This document shows positions 22,697 to 35,324 of a stretch of DNA of 64,000 bases, piece after piece (within the stretch, counting starts at the first letter, position 1; each line of letters opens with the position of its first letter). This DNA comes from Blasia pusilla. Taxonomy: Eukaryota; Marchantiophyta; Marchantiopsida; Blasiales. The position numbers and the translations under genes were made by a program. Where the stretch lies: the NCBI GenBank assembly GCA_050084515.1, contig CM114271.1:49228001-49292000 (forward strand), in the 5' to 3' direction. The notes beneath the pieces were generated by a model, which had not been told where the DNA came from, made no database searches, and saw nothing but the letters and a program-made list of their open reading frames with translations.

Positions 22697-23418
22697 TCTT
22701 CTTGCCCTCACAAATAGAACTCCCATAAAGCTCGGAAACGTCTTCTCTAACTTTCTACATTAGAATTCTTATACCTCCTTTCACTTCCAAGCTCCTCCCG
22801 TGCTCTACGTTTATTATTGCGCTATACAAGGTAGCGTTCAAGAAGTGTCTCCTTCTTGGCTTTCCAACATGTCTTCATCTCTCCAAATGCTTCTTAAATT
22901 CCCAACCTATCCTTCATCTCCCCAAGCGGTTCTCATTTGCGCCTCCAAATATGTTTTCCTCTCCATTTTACTAGTTTCGAATGGTAAAGACGTTTCTATT
23001 TATCTTTTTTCAATCTTAATATCGTGCCAATTTAACTCAAGCTATTACATCCTCTTTCTTTGAGAATTACTCTTACAAAATATTTATCAAGATTCTTTAG
23101 CCATTGAGAAGGTATCAACGGCATTGTTACTTTTTGGATGGTTGCTCCTTGTGGTTAAACTCCACCTTCTATCTTATTCTTTTTATTAACTTTAGAAGTC
23201 TTATTTCTACTTGACAAGAGTATAGCCTTCATACCCTTTTTTGTCTAACACTGATAATTTCCAAGATAATTTCCCCGTTTAAATTACATGAGGTGCCTGT
23301 CGAGCTTTACTACAAATTTCCTTAGAAGACTTGGAGGCTTAGATTTTTAAGCCTCCAAGTCTCAATTTAGGTGATAAGGCTTACCTATGGTTTAAATCTT
23401 CATCGCCCAGTTAAGCTT
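22697..23418. other. Intergenic stretch; 14-bp perfect hairpin at 23328-23361
   Basis: No gene is supported. GACTTGGAGGCTTA (23328-23341) and its exact reverse complement (23348-23361) flank a 6-nt loop. Confidence 0.4.
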
Positions 23419-23820
23419 AAGGTTGCAAACAAACAAAGTTCATATTTGCAGACTTTTCTTCGTTCCTAAGACAGACATGTCCATGTGATCACAGGATGAA
23501 GCGGCCTCCATCCAGGTTTGCCCCGCCCGCAACGTAGACACGAGCTAAGCCAACCCACATCTAGTCCAACAACCCATTCTTGCCACAGAGTACATAGCAT
23601 GTTCCTCACTCATACAAGTTTGCACTCCGAGACCGTGCGGCCAAGTGAGGGCTCATAGCTTGCACATCCATTCAATCCCTGTCTGCTTCCCTTAATCAAA
23701 GCCCACACCCGTTTCCGCGTCTCAAGCCCACGCGGGCCACTAGGGTACCAAAAAAATCCAAGTTGGGGACCCATTGGGCACCGTGCCAGGGATGGACAAG
23801 TCCATTTTCATGCAAACATG
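23419..23820. mobile_element. Mutator-like MITE, GC-rich subtype, reverse orientation
   Basis: This 402-bp copy starts AAGGTTGCAAACAAAC and ends TTTTCATGCAAACATG. The flanks gttaagctt (23410-23418) and gttaaattt (23821-23829) match at 7 of 9 positions. Read in reverse it aligns with 22205-22696 over most of its length, including the cgcccgcaacgtaga block. Confidence 0.75.
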
Positions 23821-25857
23821 GTTAAATTTAGAATGTACCTGCGCACTTAAAGTGGGACAAAAAAAATAGTAGAAACTCTATTTGAAAAGAGGGAAAAAAA
23901 ATAGTAGAAACTCTATTTGAAATGCATCAGGTAAATCTGCAAGAATCTGCAGAAATTGGAGTATTTCCAATGATGCAAAAATCAAATTACCCATAATTAG
24001 CTCGTAGTTAAAATTTCAAACTAACCCATCATTAATTGATACCTACTAGTCACGAGTTAAATGTGTGTGACAAAATAACCACCAAATACCAAAAAATTTC
24101 TAATTACTCTTGTGACTTAGATTCCCAAATAGTAACCCTTAAAAGTGCAAGCTAGAATGAAACTTATAAAACAATTTTGGGACCTCCAATCGTTAGAAGT
24201 GTGTTTAGTTATTATGTTATCCCGCTTGAACCGAAAATTGGCGTAGACGTGGATGTGTCACAATTTTGGTCGTAGATTTCCTTTCATATAACTAAGTGTA
24301 TTTATATACCCATGTAGACACCTACCTAAACCCTCATAAGCCCAGCTAGTGGGGACAATCGAAAATCCCTTTTTTCATGGGAAGATGGTCGCTTTTCTCC
24401 GCCCGACCCTAAAAAGCCGACTAGAAGAAGGCCACAATAGAATTCTTACATTCAGTTCGCCTTCAGCTTTTAACATCCAACAACATCTGGAGTGCACGTT
24501 AGGTACTCTTTTCCGAAAGAAGAGTCCGAGCTCCGCGTGTCAATCCTGGGGTCCGTCGGGAGGATCCCGTATTTGAATTTGTGTGGACATCTAGTCTCAA
24601 AGTCTGTGGTGGAGACATGATAGGTAGTTGCATGGGTGTCGATATTAGCTTCGCGTTGAGATCTAAACAACTCAGCAGTCGTCCTCCGGTGGTGAGATCG
24701 CTTGCGGCCCCTGAATAAACATTTCACTTTGCCACCTCAAACCACGTGTCGTGATATTTCTCCTTCTCCTACCAGGTGTCCACGCAAGTTATGTACGGAT
24801 TGGACGCAATTGGTACCGATTCTCCGATTTGGAGGTGTAAATTAGGTGTTGTTTAGGATGCGGAGAGCATGGGATGCTACTTGCAAACTGGATGCTACTG
24901 GATTTCGTGTCGATGATGGACTTTCCTTATGTACTAAAATATGCTAAAGCTATTCCTATCTACGTGCGTCTAAGACAGAGAAAGGACCAAATGTCTAACA
25001 TGACAGGAGTTGGCGTTGACCACGATGTTATGCTCTACACTTGTCCCCTGTCATGACTATTGCGGATCACGACAGGAATGTCCTCGAGTACGAAGAAAAG
25101 CGTAGTTTAGTATATTATTTTTCAAATTAAATGATCATGGTAAAAAAGAAAGGAAATTTAAGTAGTCTACCTGTTACCTCTGATTACAAGAGCAGAACTG
25201 AAAAAAAAACTCTGTTTTGGGAGATGGGTTCAAACGTAGCACGGCCTCGAGACTAGTTCTGGACCATGCGTATGTCTCGATACCTCCACTCAAGTACTAT
25301 TTAGCACTCGGGTCTACAGGAGACGAAGACATAGTTCCTTATTATCCTACTTTCTCACGAAATTCAAGGATAAATCTTCGCTAAGGCAAAGACAGGGTTG
25401 GTACTCACGTCAATCCAGCGGGTTTAGATACACATTACGTCTTGAAGACCAACATGAATCCTCACAAGTTAGATTTTCTCAACCTCCTAAACTCAAGATT
25501 AGCCTTGTGTCCCCATCTCATGGCATGGACCTCCAAATTTCCCAAATGTTCCTCAAAAATTTTATCTCGTTTCTATTACTCATTGCATGTTATTAACCCT
25601 TTTCACTACCAACTAATATCCATGATTAGACATAAACTTAATGTGGTAGCCTACTTGATCATTGTGCATGTAGAAATGTAAACTAGAAATTCTTTTTTCT
25701 ATAATTTTCAATAATTCCTCTATGGTTTATGAATACATAGCCTAACACATGTTATGGATTAACAAATACAAATCCACACTCCATAGTAGTAAAATTAGGG
25801 ACCGAGCTTCTCGATCAATTTTTTTTTTTTTCTCAATAAAGGTTTTTTGGGAAACCA
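23821..25857. other. Intergenic stretch without a supported gene
   Basis: Short frames exist but none resembles a known protein. A unit containing atagtagaaactctatttga occurs twice in tandem between about 23860 and 23922. Confidence 0.35.
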
Positions 25858-26430
25858 AGATAGTTTTTGATTTTGAAGGCCAAGAATGCATTCACTAATC
25901 TAACGTGTGGATGATAGTTTTCTCTTGTATCCTCCATCCCTTCTAGATAACTAGAGAATAGGAAAAAGTTATCCACATAAATTGAAATGGCCATAAAGGA
26001 GTATTTTCATAAGTGAAAGTAAATTCCGGAGAGAAAAGGACTCTTCATTTAATTTAACCATAAAAACTCATCAATTTTCCAGTACCATGTGCATTTTTTA
26101 ACCCATGAATTGATTTCTTGAGAAGTAGAACCTTTCCTTCCTCCCCTTTCTCAACTAAACACTTAGAATGCTCCCTTAAGATTTCCTCTAAATCGAGTGA
26201 ATCTCAAAGTCATAGACTAATCATATTGCTAAAAACTACATTGTTGGTGAAGATTGATGAGGGGAAAAAGTATACTTGAAATTAATCCCTCCATTTAGTT
26301 ATATGCCTTTGTTACAAGTCTTCCTTTGACTTTTTCTAATTAACCATTATAATACTTTTCTTGATCTAAAAAACCCATTTACAACTAATGGGCTTCCATC
26401 CTTCAAGTAAATATGGATCTCTTGTTCCTG
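25858..26430 (-). pseudogene. Old copia reverse transcriptase relic
   Basis: Minus-strand reading in shifting frames gives, in the right order for copia RT, KDGSPLVVNGF (compare KPIGCKWVF) near 26385, a GRLVTKAYN / GINFKYTFSP block near 26260-26330, LLKKSIHGLKNAHG near 26080-26120, IYVDNFFLFSS near 25945-25985, and ISECILGLQN near 25880. The YVDD box reads YVDN. No long frame remains. This is a fragment much older than either copia element with LTRs in the window. Confidence 0.6.
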
Positions 26431-26451
26431 AGAAAGGAACAAGAGATCCAT
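26413..26451. repeat. Perfect 17-bp hairpin at the edge of the copia relic
   Basis: The arms 26413-26429 and 26435-26451 are exact reverse complements around the loop gagaa. The arm core is GGATCTCTTGTTCC. One arm belongs to the RT relic; the other looks like an inverted copy of it. Confidence 0.85.
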
Positions 26452-27201
26452 GCTCAATTTTTTTTGCTTCTTCCTACTCTTTTCAGTGCTTACCTTTTGA
26501 GAATTTTTCTATACTAAAATTTTTAATTCTTTAATATTGGAAATGGAAGCACTAATAAAAGAAAAACATTTAAACCTTACTTGATTCTTCTTGAATCTCT
26601 TTTGTTTCCTTCTTCTTCCTCATGGTAAAAGAGTGCTCTTGAAGATTTTCTTGGTAGTTGTGACCATCTCTCTCCAAATGAGACACATCTTAAACATTGT
26701 GTTCTTTAGAACATATTTTTATTCATTGGTGCCTTCATATTAATTCTTGGGAAAGGCAAAGTTGGAAATATATCTCCTTGAGTTGGAGTAAAATACGGTT
26801 TCTTTTGAAGCTTTGCAAGGATTTGAAATATCATTAGATAGATTATATATCACATCTCTTTAGTTTCATGCTCTCTGGGTAATAGGATCATAACTTTGTA
26901 GGACCTTGGTCTATGATGATATCTTAAACAAGTAGTTTTACTCTTTGGTTCCTATATGGTAGAATTCTCTCGTGGCATCCAAACCTAACATTCACATCCA
27001 AAACAATGAAAATGGGCCAATAAAGGGGGCTTATGGGACTTCTATTTCTTGCCTAAATGTATATGCCTATGTGGATTTTGTGAAAACTGTACTATTGAAA
27101 AAATCTCACAAGTACATGGGATACTCTTGGTGTAATTTCTCTCTTAGTAAATATTCCATTTTTGAGATTTATTACAATTCCAAGATATTATAAAATAGGA
27201 A
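26452..27201. other. AT-rich stretch without a supported gene
   Basis: Small plus-strand frames (for example 26972-27193) have no recognisable content. The stretch may be further decayed transposon sequence between the copia relic and the Helitron helicase relic. Confidence 0.3.
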
Positions 27202-27384
27202 GTGTCGACTTCTTTCGGTGCTTTTACCCCTAAGATTATAATTAAAATCTATACAACCTCATTAGGTATAGCATTGGTTGTGGCATCATCCAAAATAGTT
27301 ATTCTATTGTTAGATGGAGGACAAACAACAAATTCACACTTCAATATTCAAATGAAGGTTCATGAGACTTCTATATGTGAGTAA
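27202..27384 (+). pseudogene. Helitron helicase fragment
   Basis: The 60-codon frame reads IALVVASSKIVILLLDGGQTTNSHF, then a segment ending KVHETSICE. This is the PIF1-like helicase block that in the large Helitron (near 10590, minus strand) reads [20 protein letters not shown]. The shared LLDGG suggests the same Helitron family. Walker A was not found upstream in a clear form, so this is a small relic on the opposite strand. Confidence 0.55.
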
Positions 27385-27430
27385 TCATTTCTCAAATATT
27401 ATATCGTTTTGTGATTTATATCTTGTTGTG

Positions 27431-27575
27431 AATACACATCGCTACACAACCCACATTGCTGGTCACATCTACACACCACACAACACCGATCTTTCCCAAC
27501 ATATGGGTAGATCTAGACATAAAAAAAATACACACGAATATACACCGAGACCCCACAACCAACATCACAAGTAGT
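27431..27575. repeat. Dispersed repeat, copy 1 of 3
   Basis: About 145 bp, from aatacacatcgctacacaac through ccgatctttcccaacatatg to a cacaagtagtaaaaatgg end, match the segment at 28046-28230 at most positions. A third copy in reverse lies at 38200-38362. No ends, target duplication or coding capacity identify the element type. Confidence 0.6.
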
Positions 27576-28045
27576 AAAAATGGCTCACTTGGCCCAAAAC
27601 TCCACTCTACATCGGCATATCGAACCACATCCACCCTCTACTATGAGGGAATCCGGATGATAGCACCCTAACTCCTACACACCCACACATGTCTATGCAA
27701 GAGAGGCGCTCCTAAGGCTCAACCTGAGAAAGATGGGTTGAGAAAGCCATCTTTCCCACTCTTATATCTCTACGAAGAGCCAAAAAGTTCTTCCCCCAAA
27801 AATAACCCTACCAATGGTAACCTTCGTGCACACCTTATCGGGTGACTGTTGACTCGGTCAATGGCTTATTCATCGGACTAAAAAAAAAAGGAAATTGCCA
27901 TAAAAACGTTCCCGACATAACTGACCTGTCACCAACCTCATCTGACATCTTAGGACAAAGTTACACTTGAACAACCTGCTGACTCTCTATACCATCGTCA
28001 CGATAGAACTCCACCTACGTCAAAATAAGTTGTGATAGTTGTCCT

Positions 28046-28230
28046 GCGTATACACATCGCTACACAATCCACATCCCTAGTTACATCTACACACCACACA
28101 ACACCGATCTTCCTCCACATACGGGTAGATCCATATATAAACAAAATATACTCACACATATACACCGAGATCCCAAAACCGCCCCTAGTTGGCAGTTGGG
28201 TCCCCCTATTTCCACATAGTAAAAATCTAT
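28046..28230. repeat. Dispersed repeat, copy 2 of 3
   Basis: This copy shares tacacatcgctacacaa, acatctacacaccacacaac and catatacaccgaga with copy 1. It has an extra 30 or so bases near its end. Confidence 0.6.
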
Positions 28231-28598
28231 GTACTTGACATGATCTACTATCGTATACACATCTAGCACAATCCGTGGAGTCATCCCCGCAACACTGCCA
28301 CACTGCAGCAATCCGTCGTGTTGATCCCTCCGAAGATATCTAACACTCTCGTACCCTGCTCCAAACATCGGCACGGCTCGTGCCTACCTCAGGACCTCGT
28401 CTGCACTCCACGCATCTCAACGCTCATCCCCAACAACGTTAAGGAAGCTCCGCATCATGGGAAGAGACACCCATCCTAGCATATCTCTCTATAGGACTAT
28501 CCGCTACAAAATGTCCTCTGCATGTATGCTCCTCTTCTCGAACCCTCCTGATTGGCGAACACCACCTTTGAATGTTGCCAACGTGGTCACCATATCCT

Positions 28599-28908
28599 TG
28601 TGAAAAATTGCTAAACAAGCATAACTAGTGGAAAACGGCTGACACACACACACCACCATGGAGAATAAAACTTGCAATGAGAGAATGAGTAGAGGCTGGT
28701 CCTCTTCTCAATTATATAGGGTATGTACAAGCAACCCTAACCCTATCCTTAACCATTGTCTCGAGTTAGACTAATTGGGATTAACTAACCCTAGTTAGGA
28801 TAATCCTGCTTAACTGACTAACCAAGATTAAGCTTCTCTAGTTCGTGTGAGTACCAAATATAGCAGTTCAGGTGTCTTATGAGCTTGATTGTAACTCAAT
28901 CTTAAATA
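28599..28908 (-). repeat. 3' LTR of the complete copia element
   Basis: The LTR reads TATTTAAGATTGA...TTCACA on the minus strand. The ends are fixed by the ATCCT target duplication. Confidence 0.9.
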
Positions 28909-28919
28909 TTTCCCCTCAA

Positions 28920-31900
28920 GCTCATATCAATATCTCTAACGCCTAAATCCTTTCTAAACATCTCAAACTTATCTCTAGAAAATGCCTTTGTAAAGATGTT
29001 AGCAATTTGCTGATCTGTATCTATATACACAAAACCAATTTCTTGTGCAAGCACTTTCTCTCTGATAAAATGATAGTGCACCTCTACATGCTCTGTACGA
29101 GCATGAAACACAAGGTTATTAGCAAGCTTGATGCTACTAATATTGTCTACATCTATTACACTAGGTCCTAAGTTACTAACACCAATCTCAACAAGTAATC
29201 GATGAAGCCATACCGCCTCACATGCTACATTGGTTGCTCCTCTATACTCAGCCTCTGTTGAAGATAAAATAAATTTAGGTTGCTTCTTTGAAGTCCAACT
29301 TATAGGTGCGCTTCCCAAAGTAAATGAATAACCAGATGTGGAGTATTGATCAGACACGCTTCCTGCCCAATTTACATCTGTGAATCCCTGTAATTGAAAA
29401 CTCGGAGAAGATACAAATTGAAGCCCGAATTTAATAGAGAATTTCATATACCGCATAATCCTCCTCACAGCATCAAGGTGAGGTTTTTGAGGTGCTTGCA
29501 TAAATTGGCTCACTAGGCCAACAGTATAGCTCAAATCTGGTCTAGTTATAGTTAGATAGATCAAACTTCCAACCATGTGCCTGTACATATTAGAATTTGC
29601 AAGCAGCTCTCCTTCATCCACTCTTACCTTCACGCTCTGATCCAACCGTGTAGAGATTGGCTTACAAGCCGTCATACCATATTTTGAAAGCATATGAAGA
29701 GCATATTATCGTCGTAGTAACCACATGCTCTCTCCAACCTTGATAAACTCAATACCAAGGAAGTACTTGAGTTCTCCCAAGTCCTTCATATCAAATTCTG
29801 CTTGTAACCTAAGTTTGACTTCTTGTACCATTTCTTTAGTACTCCCAATAATCAAGAGATTGTCAACATACAACACAATGAGAACTGTATGATCTTGTCT
29901 TCACAAGACATATAAGGAGGAGTCAGAATCACATATCCTAAAACCCAACTCTTGTAGAACGTATGTAATCTTGCCATACCAAGCTCTTGGAGCTTATTTG
30001 AGTCCGTATAGAGCTTTCTTCAACCTGTATACGCGAAATGGAAACTTGGGATGCTCTCGTATCCAGGTGGTTGAGTCATATATACCTCCTCGTATAGATC
30101 TCCATTCAAGAAGGCATTCTTGACGTCTATGTGATGTAATCTCCACTTCTTACTTACTGCAACTGCAACCACTATTCTCGTAGTTGCCATCTTTGCAACA
30201 GGGCTAAATCTTTCCTCATAATAGATACCATATTGTTGTGCATAGCCCTTAGCCACCAATCTCGCTTTGTATTTGTTAATTACACCATTTTGATTGCGCT
30301 TGATTTTGTAAACCCATTTGCAACCAATAGCTTCCTTACCGGAAGGTATATCAACTAGCTCCCATGTTTGTTGATGTCTTAATGCAGCAAGCTCTGTCTC
30401 CGTAGCTTCAATCCATTCGGCTTTACTCGCAACTTCTTCAAAACAACTCGACTCCTTCTCTTGAAGGGTAGTCATCATATATGCATGACGTGTCGCAAGG
30501 AAACCTTCATTTATGAATCTATGAACTGGATGTGTAACTCTACTTGATCTACGAAGTTGTTGTTGAGAGGTAGATGCCTCTGACACCTGACTCGAACTCT
30601 AGCTAGTGTCAACAGACTGAATATATACTCTTCCCGTCCATGGACTCATAGATTTAACTGATAAATCTAGGATCTCTCCTAATCTTGCACTAGTACTTGG
30701 GGAAGTTGAAGACAATGTCTGTTGGTTTATAGTCATATTCTCCCCCTCAACAGACAAGTTTAGAGGTGGAATAGGCTCAGATGGAGCATACCATGACTTT
30801 AGCTCATCAAAGATAACATCCCGACTAATAATAAGCTGCCTAGAGGATGGAATGTAACACTTATACCCCTTAGTTCCATCAACATAGCTAATAAAGATAC
30901 ATCTTTCAGACTTGGGGTCTAATTTCTGACGTCTTTCAGAAGGAACATGAGTATAGCAGATACAGCCAAATACTTTCAAAAAGGAAAAATCAGGTTTACT
31001 TCCTGTGAAGACTTTGAATGAAGTTTTATCATGAATTCGTGATGTTGGAGTTTGGTTGATCAAGAAGACTGCACATGCTACATGCTCTTCCCAATACACC
31101 TTAGGCATATTTTTCTCATTCAAAGATAGCTCGTCCGCTTTCAAACAATATGTCGATTCTTCCTCTCAACCACTCCATTTTGTTGTGGAGTGTAACGGCA
31201 AGTCATTTGACATTGGATGCCATTATGACGTAAATAGTCATCAAACTCTGTTAAAAGATACTCTCCTCCTCCATCATAATGCAATTTCAGAATGTGTTGT
31301 CTAATCTGCTTCTCTACTAGAACTCTGAATATTTGGAATATTGAGAATACCTCTAACTTGCTTTCAAAAAGTATACCCATATATACCTAGAGAAGTCATC
31401 AATAAATGAAACAAAGTAGTGGAAACCACTAAGGTTGTCCACACACCACTGTGGATCAATTCCAATATCTTGGATGCTCTTCTACCTTGCTTTGGAAAAG
31501 GAAATCTAGCTTGTTTTCCAAATTGGCAAGCAGGATATACCTCTAATATAGCAGTACCCGCTAATTTAGGGAGTCTTATTACTATATTAGATGATGAAAG
31601 ACTCTGTAATCTTTGAAGATTCATATGTCCAATTCTTTTATGTGACACATTTAGATCTGTGATTTGTTGGCCGGTTTGACCATACATTGTTGTTTGAATC
31701 TCTGGCATAGAAACATCTAATTTGAATATTCTGCCATATCTAGTTCCTTAAGCTATCGTAGTTTGGTCATTCATTATTTCAATGAAATAACCATTTGCGT
31801 TTAACTTCACTTGATAATCGTGTTCTATTATCTGTCCTACAGAGATCAGATTTCTTGTAATAGTAGGAACATAGAGAACATTTTGAAGAGCACAAAGACC

Positions 31901-32996
31901 ATCTGATGTTATTGGAACTTTACCGGTATGCGTGATATGATATTGAGTGTCATCTCCTATGAGCACAATTACAGGATCTTTCACGGCTCCAAACTACCAA
32001 ACTATTTCACTTGTGAGGTCATGTGATTTGATGCACCGGAGTCAATGTACCAATCTACTGTCGAGTCTTTCTTGTCCATTGCTCCCATATGATGAGTCAT
32101 GACCAAGAGATGCTCCGTTTGTGAATGTTGTTGTTCTTGGTACTGCTCTTGGTATTGTTGCTCCACATAGTTTTGTTGCTGTAAGGCTCATGTTCTAAAA
32201 TCTGCTTTCTTCTTGAAGCAAAAATTTGCATAGTGACCCTTTATCCCATAGTAATTGCAAGATCCAGGGACCCTTTGTTGTTGACCTCGATCCCAACGGT
32301 TTCCACCATCACCACCTTGTGATTGTGTGTGGTACTGGTTCGTAGTTGATTGAGTGGCGTTATATTGAGTGCCTCTTCCTCCATATGCTTGATATGCATC
32401 ATGACCACGGAAGTTTTTGCCACGATCCTTGCCTCTATTTGATCCATAACCTGCAAATAGCGCACTCTCTGTAAATTAAACGAGCTAGCGCTGCCTACCA
32501 GGCGCATCTCTTCACAGATCAACAGAGGAACTAACTCTTGAAAGGTTAGATACTTCTTTCTCACAGAGATAGAGGTCTCAAAGGACTTGTAATCCCTTGA
32601 AAGACCTTGAAGAGTGAATAAAATAAGATCATCATCTTCTACTATCATTCCAATGCTATTCAACTGATCAACAATATGTCTGATATTCAAAATTTAATCA
32701 TTGATGCTCTGCGATCCTTTCCTCACTTCATTCAATTGCTGTTTCAATTGAAGCTTTCTGGCCTTTGTAGATGTTTGGAATAGCTTTTCCAATGCATCCC
32801 AGATCTCCTTCGGAATATCAACATCTTGGATGTAACCTATCATTGGCGAACTGATCATTATTGAAATGTAGTGGATTACTTGTCTTGTGCGTTTGTTCCA
32901 AGCGTGAACATTCAAGTCTCTTGAGTCACCTTCTGGCTTGGTCTCATCACCTGTGACAAGCTCCCATAGTTCTTGATCCATGAGAAATTGTTTCAT
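28920..32996 (-). pseudogene. copia gag-pol of the older element, frame-broken
   Basis: Pieces lie in the expected order: gag at 32694-32996 and 32241-32690, a protease-linker segment at 31748-31984 (YHITHTGKVP...LYVPTITRNLISVG), integrase at 31364-31708, 31141-31380 (HILKLHYDGGGEY, QNGVVERKNR) and 30599-31144, RT at 30020-30586 ([19 protein letters not shown]), and RT end plus RNase H at 28902-29693 (STEAEYRG, VFHARTEHVEVHYHFIRE). The YVDD box near 29859-29870 reads YVDN, losing the second catalytic aspartate. Several frames are broken, so the element is dead. Confidence 0.85.
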
Positions 32997-33585
32997 GCAA
33001 AACTTCTACACATTGTAATTCTGCTTGTCTAGCTTCTCGCTTGTGATTGCTATTGAGGAATACTCCATGATAAACGATTTCACTCACAAAAAACATAATT
33101 TCAGGCTTTCTACTGCTCCAATTGAAGCATAGACCACTCCTACATAAAAATCGACCTGAAATTTGCCAAAATTTATCAACTGTATGAAAGAACTAGTCGA
33201 AATTGGCTTGTAGAGAGCAAACTGCACAACTTTTCTTCATTTATTGCACTTTCCTACATTGAAATTGATGCTACAAGAGCTCAGAGTATTAGAATCGAGC
33301 GATTTTGGGTGCGCTAGAAAGCTCTCGACGAGCTCTACCAGAAGGCTAGAACCCTCTTTCATCATCATTCTAGCCGAAGTGGACCCAAACGGCTGAATCG
33401 ACCGAGAAAGCCCTAAAAAATGCCTTTAAAGTTTTATCACCGTCAAAGTTCCACCTGAAATTTGCACCCACTAAGCTCTGAAGAAAATTTCCTTCTTCCA
33501 AATTGAAATTGTGCCTTCTCTTGCCTCTCTTCTCTCTTCAAACACAAAGAATTTTAAGTGATGTTCTCTTGCCGCCCTGATACCA

Positions 33586-33897
33586 TGTGGAAAACTGCTA
33601 AACAAGTATAATTGATGGAAAACGACTCTCTCACACACACACCACCATGGAGAACAAAATTTTCAATGAGAGAATGAGTGGAGGCTGGTCCTCTTCTCAA
33701 TTATATAGGGTATGTACAAACAACCCTAACCCTACCCTTAATCATTGTCTCGAGTTAGACTAACTGGGATTAACTAACCATAGTTAGGATAATCGTGCTT
33801 AACTGACTCACCAAGATTAAGCTTCCCTACTTTGTGTGAGTACCAAATGTAGCAGTTCAGGTGTCTCATGAGCTTGACTGTAAGTCAATCTTCAATA
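33586..33897 (-). repeat. 5' LTR of the complete copia element
   Basis: The LTR reads TATTGAAGATTGA...TTCCACA on the minus strand. It contains an internal aattatataggg segment that may serve as a TATA box in either direction. Confidence 0.9.
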
Positions 33898-33902
33898 ATC
33901 CT

Positions 33903-34941
33903 CACGTGGTCGACCACCACTACTCCCTGCAAACAACATCGGTAGATGGCTCACCTGTTCATCACATGATCGCCACCCTGGCCGATAAGAAACAGTCTCC
34001 TCCCAAAAATCCAGAATAAACCCAAGGGGATACAACACCATACTCCCTACCAACACATCATATGACTGTGCCGATGTCGTAATCGCCCAAGTGCACACCA
34101 TTGCACTATCCGACTCATGCTCTAGCTTGAGTCTAACCATCAACTCTTGTCAAGTCATGTACTACGTGGGTGATACACCCCTAATAGAGGTCTCTATCTG
34201 AAAGGGACAACGCTCGATGTTGCCTTTCCGTAATCTCAACGCCCAACATGTCGCCTTCCCTAACAAGGGTTGCGCTCTCGAATCAAGTAGGACGCGTTGT
34301 AGCTGATACACCGTACTTATGGGACTAACCAAGCAAAAAACTCTTGCTCGGTTATTCAATAATACCACATCCGGTGTGATCATGGCTCAATCTATTACCG
34401 ACCTAGATGACATATCTACCAACTTTGCCGCCGCAGCATGCCATGACTTAGTGGGAGACATCTTGAGCACCTGCTCTGAGGGCAAGTCGATTACCTCCTC
34501 AACTACCTCTAAACAAGAGGCATTCACCTCTCCACGCTCATACAACATGGCGGCCCGCTGGAACACCTCCGCTGGTCCAACTCCCAACGTCACCAACTCC
34601 ATGGCGGAAAACAATAGAGTTTGACTCATCCTAGTGCCCACCTCCAACAACATGGTCAACATTGGCTCCTCTCGAGCTGGCATAGGAATCGTCTCTCCAA
34701 CTCCTCGTAATGTCGATGCACCTGTCTCACCCGTGGGTACTACCGGTTGTGAAGGCACCATCAACGGTGTATGAAGTGCCTCCGACAATGTGAACGAGTG
34801 GAAAACCTTGGCCTTCCGCCCATCGGTCCCTTCTTGTGGGTCAATCTCAACCCCACCTCTTGATGGCTCGATTACTCTTGCAGCACCATGAGTCACCACC
34901 TCAATAACCTCAACCTGAACCACACTACACATAAATCCCAT
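33903..34941 (-). pseudogene. Protease region of a gypsy-like retroelement
   Basis: Three frames follow each other on the minus strand: 34387-34941, 34162-34383 and 33892-34143. The middle one carries a decayed aspartic protease site (VLLDSRAQPLLGK where D-S-G-A-Q is expected). The last one reads YDVLVGSMVLYPLGFILDF, then WEETVSYRPGW, which I recognise as the region after the protease in a plant retroelement family. The copia element at 28599-33897 inserted about 20 codons later. Sequence left of that insertion (28375-28594) continues in frame for about 35 codons. Confidence 0.55.
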
Positions 34942-35324
34942 CCCCGTAGAATCCTCACCAACATCGTGGTAAGAACTAGAGGTGCCTCACTAGCTACTCT
35001 CAGCTCCAGACTTGCCTGTAGTTGCATCATCGTCATGGCATCAATCCTCTTCTCCAACTGACCGATGCGCATAAGGAGGGTTGCATCGGGTGCACGTCCT
35101 CCATCTCCTATGATTGGTCATGGCACTCTGCCACTACGATCATCCACCAACTCTCTTGCCCCAAAGTCCTCTGCCTACTTCTACACGTATCTCCCAACGA
35201 AGATCATAACACCTATCCCTAGTGTTATCATATTGATGACAATGAACACACTACAACTGTGGTGGGGCCATCCTCTGTGGCTCCTGAGCATTCGGAGGTG
35301 CCTGTGGCCCTCTCCCATACTATG

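Larger units (their letters stand above)
28599..33897 (-). mobile_element. Complete Ty1/copia retrotransposon with target duplication
   Basis: The LTRs at 28599-28908 and 33586-33897 bracket a 4.7-kb interior, and ATCCT flanks the element on both sides (28594-28598, 33898-33902). The primer-binding site TGGTATCAGGGC follows the 5' LTR at 33585 in minus-strand sense, matching initiator tRNA-Met closely. A purine tract (TTGAGGGGAAATATT) precedes the 3' LTR. By eye the LTRs differ at about 29 of 311 positions, so the insertion is far older than the copia element at 16-20.8 kb. It sits just after the protease region of a gypsy-like relic. Confidence 0.9.

Noticed and set aside
28087-28374. Possible DNA-methyltransferase-like domain in the gypsy-like relic (GAGYESVRYLRR ... 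GGPNCQ)
   Set aside because: The GGPNCQ part falls at the edge of the dispersed repeat, and the remaining similarity is too short to support a methyltransferase.
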